A DNA stretch of 64,000 nt from NCBI GenBank assembly GCA_963727015.1, contig CAVSEV010000005.1, positions 744,001 to 808,000 of the forward strand, written 5' to 3'. A program made the translations under genes and the position numbers. Shown here one piece after another: positions 1 to 8,395 of the stretch; position 1 is the stretch's first letter; each line of letters opens with the position of its first letter. The stretch is from DATFVJ01 sp963727015 (GTDB lineage: Bacteria; Actinomycetota; Actinomycetes; Streptosporangiales; Streptosporangiaceae). A model generated the notes under the pieces. The model was not told the origin of the DNA. It saw only the letters and a list, made by a program, of their open reading frames with translations, and made no database searches.

Positions 1-116
1 ACCTGGAATCCGGCGTAGCGCAAGCTGGCGGCGAGCAGCTCGCAAATGCTCGGCTCGTCCTCGACGACAAGCAGCCTGGCATCAGGGCGCCGGCCGTTAC
101 CTGTCGGCTTGTTCAT
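1..116 (-). CDS. response regulator, N-terminal fragment (runs off left edge)
   Basis: Reverse-strand reading from an ATG at 116 gives 38 residues before the window ends. After about 13 polar residues comes RLLVVEDEPSICELLAAS, the first beta strand and acidic pocket (E-D-E) of a receiver domain, followed by helix 1 and a segment ending LRYAGFQ. This is the start of a CheY-like receiver, probably an OmpR-type two-component regulator because LRYAGF is common there. The output domain and any partner histidine kinase lie outside the window. No strong ribosome-binding site is visible upstream of the ATG. Family call is good; subfamily is inference. Confidence 0.8.
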   Translation of the reverse strand, partial: MNKPTGNGRRPDARLLVVEDEPSICELLAASLRYAGFQ

Positions 117-177
117 GTCACCATCGTCGCCCGTCTGCCTGAACGATTCCTGAAGGCTTGCTGAGAAGCAACTACGC

Positions 178-1404
178 TCACGCGCCAGATGTGCCGCTCA
201 GCAGGTCCTTGGGGACCGGCTGATCGCTGCCGAGCGCGTCGAAAAGCCGCAGCGCGTTGGTGCGGTCGGTCAGCAGCACCTCGCCGTCCGCGGTGGCCTC
301 GCTGCCGGCGAGCGGGACGGTCGTGGTCTGCGGTCCGCGCAAAGCGAACGCGACGTGGATCAGCTGGTACAGGTGCGTGCCCTCGTCCACACTGAGCGCG
401 CCCGCCGAACTCGTGGCTGTCGGGATGGCGGTAAACGGGTTGAGGAACACGACGGGGCTGGTGGCCTTGCTCAGCAGGGCCTTCAGGAAGGCTCGCTGGT
501 CCTGCACCCGTTGCAGGTCGCTGGCTCCGAACGAGTGGCGGTCGCGTACATAGCCAAGCGCCTGGCCGCCGTTGAGTGTCTGGCAGCCGGGCTTGAGGTG
601 GAGGCCGGAGGCCGTGTCGTCAAGCGCTTGCTTGACGCAGATGTTCACTCCGCCGACCGAGTCCACCACACTGACCAGACCGCCGAAACCGATGCCCATG
701 TAATGCTCGATGCGCAGGCCAGTGTAATTCTGCACCGTCTCAGCGAGCAGCTTCGGCCCGCCAAACGCGAAGGCGGCGTTGATCTTGTTCATGCCGTAGC
801 CTGGGATGTCCACGTAGAGATCGCGCGGCAGGCTCACCAGCGTGGGCGTACCGCCGCCGATGTGCAGCAGCATGATCGTGTCAGAGCGCTGGCCCGAGAT
901 GTCGTGGCCGGTCGCAAGCTGATTCTCCTGCTGCCTGGTCAGGCCCTGGCGGCTATCTGATCCGGTGATGAGCCAGTTCTCGCCTGCGGACCCGGCCGGC
1001 CTGCCGGTGTAGTCGGCGAAGACCGCCACTCTGTTCAGCTTGGAATCTAGGTAGAAGTACATGCCGGCGGTGCCGGCGAGAAGCAGGGCCACCAGCGCGG
1101 CGATGATCTTGAAGGTGCGGTGCCCGCGCCGTCCGCTGCCGCCGCTCCTGGCTGCGCGTCCGCGTGACCTGCGGGTGAGCGGCCGGTCCGGCCACTGTGT
1201 ATCAGGCGGCGCGCCCTGGCTGCGCCACGCGTCACCGCCCGCGGCGCGGGCCCGTGCTGCTGCGGCCTGGCTGGGCGCACCGGCGTGCGGAAGTTGCACG
1301 GTCGGATCGCCCACCGGGCCTCGCTCGGCCCCGCCGGGCCCCCGGTTGCCTGCGCCTGCTCCGGGGCCGTCATCGCGGAACCAGTCGTCCGGCCACCCGT
1401 CCAT
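178..1404 (-). CDS. LytR-CpsA-Psr (LCP) family cell-wall glycopolymer ligase
   Basis: The 408-residue protein has a charged, Gly/Ala/Pro-rich cytoplasmic head (about 1-95), one membrane helix (about 98-118, IIAALVALLLAGTAG) and an extracellular LCP domain from about 150. Typical LCP landmarks are visible: NWLITGSDSR, RSDTIMLLHI, LVSLPRDLYVDIPG and KINAAFAFGG, including the Arg and Asp residues that bind the pyrophosphate of polyprenyl-linked glycans. LCP proteins attach wall teichoic acids, arabinogalactan or capsular glycans to peptidoglycan at the outer membrane face. The start is an ATG with a GAGG-like sequence upstream. It stands alone, on the same strand as the response regulator fragment downstream. 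Substrate cannot be told from sequence. Confidence 0.9.
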   Translation of the reverse strand: MDGWPDDWFRDDGPGAGAGNRGPGGAERGPVGDPTVQLPHAGAPSQAAAARARAAGGDAWRSQGAPPDTQWPDRPLTRRSRGRAARSGGSGRRGHRTFKIIAALVALLLAGTAGMYFYLDSKLNRVAVFADYTGRPAGSAGENWLITGSDSRQGLTRQQENQLATGHDISGQRSDTIMLLHIGGGTPTLVSLPRDLYVDIPGYGMNKINAAFAFGGPKLLAETVQNYTGLRIEHYMGIGFGGLVSVVDSVGGVNICVKQALDDTASGLHLKPGCQTLNGGQALGYVRDRHSFGASDLQRVQDQRAFLKALLSKATSPVVFLNPFTAIPTATSSAGALSVDEGTHLYQLIHVAFALRGPQTTTVPLAGSEATADGEVLLTDRTNALRLFDALGSDQPVPKDLLSGTSGA

Positions 1405-1957
1405 GATGTCGGTACCTCGTCCGTCCGGTTATCACTGGGACTGTTTCACCATAGGCGGCAGCGCCAGTGCTTGTGACGGGTTGACGCGCAAGCGCGTGGC
1501 CGGGGCGGGCGCGCCCCATCCGCCCCGGTTCGATTTAAGACGATCTTCTGTCTTCTGGCCGGCTGGCCACGGTCGAGGCGCGAGAGTGCCATTGGGACGC
1601 CAGCGACGCATGTTCTCGCCACCATCCCGCTCACCCCGCTGGGCTCGGCCCATGATCCGCAACCGTGATAAGTTACCCGCAAATAGCGCAGGCGACTTAA
1701 CACAAGAACGGATCATGGAGCTGGCAAGCCCCCGCTCGGCTTGGGGAGGCGGCGCAAGCCGGCCTCACTGCCGCTGGGCTTGACGACCGTCCGCCGGCTG
1801 ATGCGGGTCCCGGCCGTCGGCGGCATCGAGGCGCGAACCGGCGCATCTTCACTAGTCTCGCCGTACGTGGTGAGCTGGCCGGGGCGGGTGCGCCCGCTCT
1901 GGCCAGGCGCCCGGTGCTCGTGCCGATCCCGTCCGCGCCCGATGGCGCGGCCTGGGT
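1405..1957. other. non-coding gap upstream of the LCP gene
   Basis: No reading frame here looks like a protein. The gap holds the LCP gene promoter region. It also has a 10-bp inverted repeat (CCATGATCCG at 1650-1659, CGGATCATGG at 1709-1718) around a locally AT-richer 49-bp interior. The repeat could be a hairpin or the edges of a small lost element; function is unknown. Confidence 0.4.
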
Positions 1958-2125
1958 TTAAGCGGCAGACTTGTAGTGGCGGTCGCCGTTCCCTGCGGAC
2001 CGGCTCGCTTCGGCCTTGGCGGCCCTCTGGCCGGGGTCGGTCAACACGAGCCGAAGCGGCATGCCAACGACGGCGAGAAAAACGATCACGCACAAGGGGA
2101 TGTTGAGCCACACCCAGTTCGTCAT
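1958..2125 (-). CDS. 55-residue single-pass membrane protein
   Basis: A short reverse-strand gene starting MTNWVWLNIPLCVIVFLAVV and ending in a polar tail rich in Arg, Ala and Lys. One membrane helix spans about residues 5-27; the tail (30-55) is probably cytoplasmic. The ATG at 2125 is preceded by a GGAG motif about 9 nt upstream. Short proteins beginning with a similar NWVWLN(I/V)P segment occur in actinomycetes without known function (from memory, not searched). It is convincing as a gene because hydrophobicity, RBS and stop all fit. It has no clear operon partner. Confidence 0.65.
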   Translation of the reverse strand: MTNWVWLNIPLCVIVFLAVVGMPLRLVLTDPGQRAAKAEASRSAGNGDRHYKSAA

Positions 2126-2848
2126 GGCCGAGTCTCCAGTCTGCGGGGAGGCCGGTCGGATGCCGGCTGGTCATGGCAACAGCCTCGCCCGCCGGGCTCT
2201 GCGGCCTGTCGGAGAAACTTCTGAGCCAGCTATGAAAGCGAGGACCGCCTGTGACGCTGCTATCCGGAGAAGCCCACGATTCTCGCGGCGTGCCACCTCC
2301 TGCCCAGGTCGCGCCGCTGCGGGGCGCCGTTCGCCTCCGCTTGATAGGTGTAAATGTGCTGCACCTCGCGGTGGCCCGCGATAATCCCGCCGTACGGCTC
2401 TATCAGTGACTGGGGTTCCAGGTCGTCGCGGACTAGTGGTCTATCAGAGGGGTCCTTTGAGCGAACGGCGTCCAGGTGGGTGCATCGCAAGGCGGTGCTT
2501 GTCCTCGACGAGCGCTTCGCTGGTGCTACGCGCGACGACGACAACGCCGCGAGGTGCCCGCAATGGGCGTTGTCGTGGGCCACAGAGCCAAAGAAGACTC
2601 CTCTGACAGACCACTAGGTTCCCGGGCCGGCGTAAGGATCGCAGGCCCGCGGCGCCTTGGGCTGGCCATCATGTGCCACCGGGCACAGCTGATCTCGAGG
2701 CGCCTGAGGGATCAAGGCGGCTCGGCTCCTTCGTCCACCGGGCCGGCGGCGCGGGTGATGACCGGTGTGCCGGCGGTCATCCACAGGGGCCGGCGGCTGA
2801 AGGCGCGCCAGCACCGGCTGGTGTTCGTTTCGGCAGCGCTTGGCCGCC
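2126..2848. other. gap containing a MITE-like element, no recognised gene
   Basis: About 720 bases between the small membrane protein and the SpoIIE gene. Apart from the 177-bp repeat-bounded element at 2437-2613, I recognise nothing. A reverse-strand reading left of the element contains LIEPYGGIIAGHREVQHIY, which looks protein-like but matches no family I can name. It may be the remains of a gene split by the element. Confidence 0.4.
2437..2613. mobile_element. MITE or IS end-remnant with about 23-bp imperfect terminal inverted repeats and CTAG flanks
   Basis: The left end reads TGGTCTATCAGAGGGGTCC. The reverse complement of the right end reads TGGTCTGTCAGAGGAGTCT, so about 17 of the first 19 bases match. 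Both ends are flanked directly by CTAG (2433-2436 and 2614-2617), which fits a 4-bp target duplication of the YTAR type seen in IS5-group elements. The 177-bp interior has no transposase but includes a smaller inverted repeat (ACGACAACGCC ... GGCGTTGTCGT). It is too short to move by itself, so it is either a non-autonomous MITE or a solo deletion derivative. Family assignment is inference. Confidence 0.6.
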
Positions 2849-5002
2849 TTATGACCCCGCGGGGTACTGCTCGTCCGCCGGGATGGCCAGCTCAGTAGCC
2901 GGGACCGGCTGCTCACACCAGACCACCTTGCCCGCGGCGGTCCTGCGGGTGCCCCACCGCTGCGCGAGCTGGCCGACGACATGGAGCCCTCGCCCGGATT
3001 CGTCGTTGCCGCCGGCCTGCTTGAGCTTCGGCAGTGCGGCGGAGTCATCGAGCACCTCGCAGACCAGCGTCCGCTCGAGGACCATGCGGACTGTGATCTG
3101 ACCGCTCGCGTACCGGAGCGCGTTGGTCACAAGCTCAGAAACGAGCAGCTCGGTCGTGTCGGCAAGGTCGGTCAGCTCCCACTGCTTCAGCGACGCGCGG
3201 ACCAGTGCGCGTGCCTCGCTCACCGAGGCCGGGTCGGCGTCCAGCAGCCAGGTTACGTAGTGGTCGGCAGGCAACTGCCGCAGGCGCGCGATGAGTACCG
3301 CGATGTCGTCGCGCTGCTGGTCGGCGTAGACGCCGTCCAAGGTGGCCTTGCACAGGTCCTCGAGCGGGCGGGACGCCGATCCAGGTCCGAAGATCTTCCG
3401 CAGCCGGGCAAGCCCGTCATCGATGTCCCTGGTGCGGTTCTCCACCAGACCGTCGGTGTACAGCACGAAGAGGCTGCCGTCGTCGATCGTGAACTCCCGG
3501 CTGTGGATCGGTCCTTCCCCGATGCCGAGCGGCGGCGCGGGTGGCACTTCGAGGTACACGCTGCTGCCGTCGGGCCGGACGAGCAGCGGCGGCAGGTGAC
3601 CGGCAGAGGCGACCTCGAGGACGCCTGTCACCGCATCGAATACGGCATACGCGCACGTCGCGAAGTGCGGTTCCCGCTCGCCGAGCGTCTGCATGAGCTC
3701 GTCAAGCTGCTGCAGCGACTCGGTGGGCGAAAGCTCGAGCCTGGCGAGGGTCTGAATCGCGGTGCGCAACCTGCCCATGGTGACGGCGGCACGCACGCCG
3801 TGCCCGGCCACGTCGCCGACCACGAGCGCGACCCGCGCGCCGGGCAGCGCGATCGATTCGTACCAGTCGCCGCCGACCTCGATCAGCTTGCTGCCCGGCA
3901 GGTAGCGATGGCGGACCTCAACAGAAGACGGCGCGGAAAGGCCGGTCGGCAGCAGGCTGCGCTGCAGCGTAAGCGCGGTGGCGCGCTCGCGGCTGTAACG
4001 TCGCGCATTGTCGATGAAGATGGCGGCGCGGGAGGCGAACTCCATGCCGATCTCGGTGTCGTACGGGTCGAAGGTGCGGTTGCCCAGTTTGCGCGTGCAA
4101 ACGAAGAACCCGAGTGTGCTGCCACGTGCGACGAGCGGAAGAAGCAGGATGGACGCGCCGGTGAGCAGTTGGGCGACCGGCGCGCGCTGCCAGGCGTCCG
4201 CGAGCCGGTTGGCGCTCTCCTCCGCGAGCCTGACCTCGCGGACCGGCTCGCCGGAATCCATGCACTTTACGTACATAGAGCCATTCGGGTAGCGCAGCAC
4301 TTCGCCGGTGGGAAATGCCGCGTCCCAGGCATCGTTCGAGTCGTCATAGGCGACGGCGATCCGTCTCAGCAGGTGCGCCCCGTCGGCGGAATACACGGGG
4401 AACTCGTCCTCGCCGACCAGGCTCTCCAGCACGAGCAAGGCGCCGGCGTTGCAGAAGTGCGGCACGACAACGTTGATCAGGCCGCGGCCCATCTGGTCTA
4501 GGTCGAGTGTCGCGCCGATCCGCGTGAAGGAGTCGTCGAGCAGGGCGCGCCGCATCAGCGCCGGATCGACGAACCGTTCGTCGTTCGACGGCGCGATCCG
4601 GATGACCACGAGGGCGGCAGGGCCGGGCTGGCTCGCGCAGACCGGCTGAACGGTCACGACCGCGTCGGTTGCCGACTGGCTGTCGCGCTTGATCGAGAGC
4701 ACCGCCGTGCTCTCGCGATCGGCGCGGACGGCGTCGAGCAGGCCAGTCAGCGCCGCCTGCTGTTCGGCCGGGTCGGAGACCAGATCGAGCAGGTGAGCGC
4801 CAAGGAGGCTGCCTCGCGGCAGCCCGAGGGCGCCAGGGGTGGCCCGGTCGTACTGCAGGATCTGGCCGGAGTGATCCACTCCGAGCACCAGGGTACGGCC
4901 GGACAAGCTGGCCAGGTGTCCCTGGCTGGGGAGGGGCGCACTCGATCCGGGTACGGTGCTCGAACCGGCCCTCCCAGACACCACTTGCTCCGCTCCTGTC
5001 AC
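2849..5002 (-). CDS. PAS-GAF-SpoIIE phosphatase with C-terminal anti-sigma-type kinase domain
   Basis: The 717-residue protein has four modules. A PAS-like domain (about 30-130) includes LVLGVDHSGQILQYDRATPG. A GAF domain (about 160-330) follows. A PP2C/SpoIIE phosphatase domain (about 355-570) has VGGDWYESIALPG and VALVVGDVAGHGVRAA, the metal-binding aspartates, then FVLYTDGLVE. The C-terminal HATPase_c domain (about 590-705) has ELLVSELVTNALRYASG and GRGLHVV, the N and G boxes of RsbW-like kinases. Such proteins dephosphorylate anti-anti-sigma factors while the kinase half phosphorylates them or binds sigma factors, as in OsaC-type proteins of Streptomyces. No RsbV or sigma gene lies beside it, so its partners are elsewhere. 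It is probably cytosolic. Start GTG at 5002 lacks a strong RBS. Confidence 0.9.
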   Translation of the reverse strand: MTGAEQVVSGRAGSSTVPGSSAPLPSQGHLASLSGRTLVLGVDHSGQILQYDRATPGALGLPRGSLLGAHLLDLVSDPAEQQAALTGLLDAVRADRESTAVLSIKRDSQSATDAVVTVQPVCASQPGPAALVVIRIAPSNDERFVDPALMRRALLDDSFTRIGATLDLDQMGRGLINVVVPHFCNAGALLVLESLVGEDEFPVYSADGAHLLRRIAVAYDDSNDAWDAAFPTGEVLRYPNGSMYVKCMDSGEPVREVRLAEESANRLADAWQRAPVAQLLTGASILLLPLVARGSTLGFFVCTRKLGNRTFDPYDTEIGMEFASRAAIFIDNARRYSRERATALTLQRSLLPTGLSAPSSVEVRHRYLPGSKLIEVGGDWYESIALPGARVALVVGDVAGHGVRAAVTMGRLRTAIQTLARLELSPTESLQQLDELMQTLGEREPHFATCAYAVFDAVTGVLEVASAGHLPPLLVRPDGSSVYLEVPPAPPLGIGEGPIHSREFTIDDGSLFVLYTDGLVENRTRDIDDGLARLRKIFGPGSASRPLEDLCKATLDGVYADQQRDDIAVLIARLRQLPADHYVTWLLDADPASVSEARALVRASLKQWELTDLADTTELLVSELVTNALRYASGQITVRMVLERTLVCEVLDDSAALPKLKQAGGNDESGRGLHVVGQLAQRWGTRRTAAGKVVWCEQPVPATELAIPADEQYPAGS

Positions 5003-5138
5003 CAGGCCTCGATAGGGACGATTTTGGCCACATCTGTGCTAAGCCATGGATTGTCTCGATGGACACACCTGCTGACTAGGCTGAACTTTACATCCGCAGA
5101 TCTCCAAATGACCCACGTTGTGGTGAGGAGGACTTGCT

Positions 5139-5480
5139 GTGCGCGCGCCTCCGCGCAATGTCGTCGGCGCCGGGCCCACGGGCCTGACTATTGCGGCCGA
5201 GCTTGCCCTGGCCGGCGTGCATTGCCAGGTGCTCGAACGACGGGACGGATTACGGACCGATTCACGCGCCATCTCCATGCCAGGGGCATGGAGATGCTCG
5301 ACATGCGCGGCCTGGCCAGCCGGTTCACCGCCGCGCGGGCCTGGCGGTGCGGGCCTGGCGGTACGCAACTTCCCGCTCGGGCTCAAGGGCGCGGCTATCG
5401 ACCTTGCCAGGCTCGATTCGGATTTCCCTTATCTGCTCGACATGCCCCAGAGCGACATAGAGCGGCTGCTCGGAACACCG
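5139..5480 (+). pseudogene. remnant of an FAD-dependent aromatic-ring monooxygenase
   Basis: A GTG with a GAGGAGG RBS opens a frame reading VVGAGPTGLTIAAELALAG, the dinucleotide-binding motif of PheA/TfdB-type FAD monooxygenases (usually about 500 residues). After SRAIS the protein continues one frame over as HARGMEMLDMRGLASRF, then returns to the first frame as GLAVRNFPLGL and DMPQSDIERLL. Homology ends near 5480, so only the first quarter of the enzyme is left, with two compensating frameshifts. The next 300 bases show nothing recognisable. The near-intact start suggests fairly recent decay. Confidence 0.8.
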
Positions 5481-5789
5481 CCAGTGCCCACGCAGACGAC
5501 GATCCGACGGCAGGCCGCCAGACGGCGGCAGACACTCCAGGCCCGCTGCGGCCAGCTACGCTTTGTGACCTGTCTACTCTGCGCGCTTCTTGCTGCTCCG
5601 GCTCACGTCGCCCGGTTCGTCCTCCGCAGCGGTGGTTCCTTGTCGTCTTGCCGTCACGGCAAGCGCCCGGGCAGCCGGCAGCTTTCCGCCGCAAGCCCGC
5701 AGACCTGTTCGGTCCCTGTCTCGTTGTTCCCGTCTCTGTCTTGTCGTGGGGTGTTGCCAGGTGGTGGCGGGGCGGCGAGGCTTGGTTAG
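5481..5789. other. non-coding gap before amidase
   Basis: This stretch follows the truncated monooxygenase and should hold the amidase promoter. I see no gene, repeat or hairpin I can support. Confidence 0.4.
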
Positions 5790-7178
5790 GTGCATGTGGG
5801 GCGGACAGCAGGTGAGATCGCGGCGGATGTGCGGGCCGGCGGGGCGCGCGCGGTGGAGGTGGTCGGCGAGCACCTGGACCGGATCCGCGAGGTCGATCCC
5901 GGCCTGGGGGCCTTCCAGCTGGTTCGCGCTAAGTCGGCGCTTGCCGAGGCTGCTGTGGTGGACGCGCGGGCGGATCGGCCCGGGCTGCCGCTCGCGGGTG
6001 TTCCAGTGGCGGTCAAGGACAATGTGCCAATCACGGGTGAGCCGATGCGGGGGGGCAGCCGGGCCAGCCCGGCGGGGCTGCAGACCCACGATCATCTGGT
6101 GGTGGCGCGGCTGCGGGCGGCGGGTGCGGTGGTGGTCGGGGTGACCCGGATGCCCGAGCTAGCTATCTGGGCGTTCACCGACGGGGGGTTCGGGATGGCC
6201 CGCAACCCCTGGGAGCTGTCCCGGACCTGTGGCGGATCTTCGGGCGGCAGCGCGGCCGCGGTGGCCGCAGCCCTGGTGCCGCTCGCGCACGGCAATGACG
6301 GCCTGGGATCGATCCGGGTCCCGGCGGCGGCATGTGGCGTGGTGGGCATCAAACCCGGGTTCGGCCTGGTGCCGGCCGAGCTGGGCGGCGACAACTGGAG
6401 CTCGATGGGCGAGAACGGGCCGATCGCCACGACCGTGGCCGATGCGGCGTTGGGTCTGTCGGTGATGGCCGGTGACCCGGCCCTGACCCGGGTGGATCGG
6501 CCACCTGGCGGGGTGCGGATCGCGCTGGTCACCGTTGCACCGGTGCCGGGCAGCCGGGTCGACCGGCATTGGGCGGGCGCCGCCCGCGACGTCGCCGATC
6601 TGCTGGCCGGTCATGGCCACCAGGTGGAACAGGCGCAGCTGCCGGTCCCGGTGTGGGCATGGCGGGCGCTGCATGCCCGCTGGTTCGCGGGCGCCGAGGA
6701 TGGCGCGGCCGCAGCTGGCCTGGACCGCCCGGCGATGGAGGCGCGTACGCGTCGGCACGCCCGGGCGGGACGGATCGCCCGCCGGCTGGGATGGGTCCGG
6801 ATGGAAGACACCGGGCGCTGGCGGGAGCTGCTGGCCCCGTTCTTCGCCCGCCATGACGTGGTGCTCGGCCCGGCCCTGGCGGCGCCGCCGGGGCCCGCGA
6901 TCTCCTGGGCCCAGCGGGGCTGGCGGGCGAACTACCGGGCGGGCGCCCGCTACACCGGCGCCATCGCCTGGCCGTGGAACCTGGCGGGCTGGCCATCGAT
7001 GACCGTACCCGCCGGCGTCCACCCCACCTGCACACCCCTGGCGGTGCAGCTCAGCTCGAGGGCGGGCAGCGAGCCGCTGCTGCTCGCGCTGGCCGGCCAG
7101 ATCCAGGCCCTGCGGCCGTGGGCCCGTCACGCGCCGTCGCAGGCCCCGGCCGCATCCGATCAGCCCACCCAGCCCTGA
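5790..7178 (+). CDS. amidase-signature family hydrolase
   Basis: The 462-residue protein has the amidase signature fold. The catalytic Lys is in GVPVAVKDN (K76), the cis-Ser in CGGSSGGSAAAVAA (about S150), and the nucleophile Ser in NDGLGSIRVPA (about S174). These enzymes hydrolyse amide bonds of small amides, aryl amides or, within GatCAB, misacylated tRNA. No GatC or GatB gene is nearby, so a catabolic or detoxifying amidase is more likely. The GTG start at 5790 has a GAGG about 12 nt upstream; a GTG at 5796 is possible. The C-terminal tail is low complexity. Substrate unknown. Confidence 0.88.
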   Translation: MHVGRTAGEIAADVRAGGARAVEVVGEHLDRIREVDPGLGAFQLVRAKSALAEAAVVDARADRPGLPLAGVPVAVKDNVPITGEPMRGGSRASPAGLQTHDHLVVARLRAAGAVVVGVTRMPELAIWAFTDGGFGMARNPWELSRTCGGSSGGSAAAVAAALVPLAHGNDGLGSIRVPAAACGVVGIKPGFGLVPAELGGDNWSSMGENGPIATTVADAALGLSVMAGDPALTRVDRPPGGVRIALVTVAPVPGSRVDRHWAGAARDVADLLAGHGHQVEQAQLPVPVWAWRALHARWFAGAEDGAAAAGLDRPAMEARTRRHARAGRIARRLGWVRMEDTGRWRELLAPFFARHDVVLGPALAAPPGPAISWAQRGWRANYRAGARYTGAIAWPWNLAGWPSMTVPAGVHPTCTPLAVQLSSRAGSEPLLLALAGQIQALRPWARHAPSQAPAASDQPTQP

Positions 7179-7395
7179 CCGCCAGACCGGCCCAGAGGCG
7201 CACGGGCACGTGCCCGTATATCTCGAGCGGCTCGATCATCCGCTCCGTCTCTCGCCCGGTGAGCCTGGCATGCTGGGCCGGGTGAAATGGCAGGTGATCT
7301 TCACATACAGCCCGGCCTGGGCGGACGAGACTCCTTTAATGCGGGCCACGTGGCTCCTCCTTCCGCTGGCGATCGATGAGCAGCCTCCGCCCTCA

Positions 7396-7921
7396 TCATG
7401 TTCGGCCCGGTCCGGCCGGGTCGCCTGGCCTCCATGGATGAAGCCGGGGAATCCACGCGCGTACGGCGCGCCGGTAGTCGCGGTACTCGGCCCCGAATTT
7501 GCGGGCCAGGGTGGGTTCCTCATAGAAGCGGACGGCGGCTGCGCCAATACACCAGGCCACTGTGGTGTACTCCAGGAGGCCTGGCGAGCCGAACAGCAGC
7601 ACCTGGCCTGTCAGAATGGTCAGGAAGCCTGACGTATATGGGGTTGCGTACGTAGCGGTAGAACCCGGTCACCACCAGACGGGGCGGCGACGCCACTGGC
7701 ACGGGAGTCCCGCCAGCCTTGGTGAACTCGGTAAATGACTGAACGATCGGGACGAGGCCCGCGCAGATGAACAGCCCGCACGCCGCCTGCGCGACCGTCC
7801 AGTAAGGTAGGGGCCGGTGAAAGTGCCATTCGTTCAGCAGGTACGGCAGCAGGCAGCCGAAGGTTCCCCCGAGCGCCGCCCCCCACGCAACGCTGAGGAC
7901 CGCTGCTGCCGGCTTGCGCAT
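7396..7921 (-). pseudogene. isoprenylcysteine/phospholipid-type methyltransferase, frameshifted
   Basis: Read from ATG 7921 (RBS GGGAGG), the first part gives a hydrophobic protein with about three membrane helices ending in VVTGFYRYVRNPIYV. The chain continues one frame over as GFLTILTGQVLLFG, then EEPTLARKFGAEYRDYRRAVRAWIPR. Together these are the conserved ICMT/PEMT-type membrane methyltransferase signatures (RNPxY, and the E-E-P...Y..Y...V C-terminus). The joined length is about 174 residues, close to the family norm, with one frame change near 7640. It could be a true frameshift or a sequencing indel. The function would be S-adenosylmethionine-dependent methylation of a lipid or small membrane substrate. 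Confidence 0.75.
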
Positions 7922-8385
7922 CACCGCCTCCCGGAGAGCCAAGCGCAGGCGGATGTGTTCACGCTATCGGGCACCTTGATCGCACCGATCGCGGACTCCG
8001 GATCGCGAACCGCAGCTGCGACGCCTGCTGCGGCAGGGGTCGCCGGGATCACTCGGCGACCTCTGCGCTGACCGGCCGGGTGCGGGCCAGGCCCAAGGTG
8101 ATCCACGTCCGGCTCGATGGCGAGGTTGGGGGTTGCCCACGCGATCCAGCGGGGCAGCCACCAGTTGGCGGACCCAACGAGTTGCATGACGGCGGGCACG
8201 AGCACCATGCGGCCTGTGGCGTCGACGAGTACGGCGACCGCCAGGCGGAGACTGAACACACCGAGGATCCGCAGCGGATCGCCTATGACGAACGAGCCGA
8301 ATACGCAGACCATGATGGTGGCGGCGGCGGTGATGACCCGTGCCGTAGTGGCGAGCCCGATGGCCACCGCTTTTGAGTTGTCGCC
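7921..8385 (-). pseudogene. C-terminal remnant of an MMPL/RND-family lipid transporter
   Basis: From about 8385 down to 8080 the reverse strand reads GLATTARVITAAATIMVCVF, then LGVFSLRLAVAVLVDATGRM and SANWWLPRWIAW. These are the last membrane helices of MmpL/MMPL exporters, normally about 700-1000 residues. Everything upstream is missing: the hydrolase gene ends at 8396, only 11 bp away. The sequence after NLAIEPD is a poorly conserved tail to a stop at 7921. That stop overlaps the start of the methyltransferase remnant. A deletion joined the hydrolase region to this exporter tail. Confidence 0.78.
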
Positions 8386-8395
8386 GAGGGGGTGG

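Noticed and set aside
1650..1718. 10-bp inverted repeat as a MITE or terminator
   Set aside because: Arms are short, the interior is 49 bp, and no target duplication is visible. Recorded only as a structure in the gap.
1713..2174. Reverse-strand 153-codon frame
   Set aside because: It is Arg/Pro-rich without any motif and overlaps the better-supported 55-residue membrane protein in another frame.
2981..4501. A 506-codon open frame antisense to the SpoIIE gene
   Set aside because: In DNA this GC-rich the strand opposite a real gene stays open by chance. It has no domain pattern, and the reverse strand encodes a clear four-domain protein.
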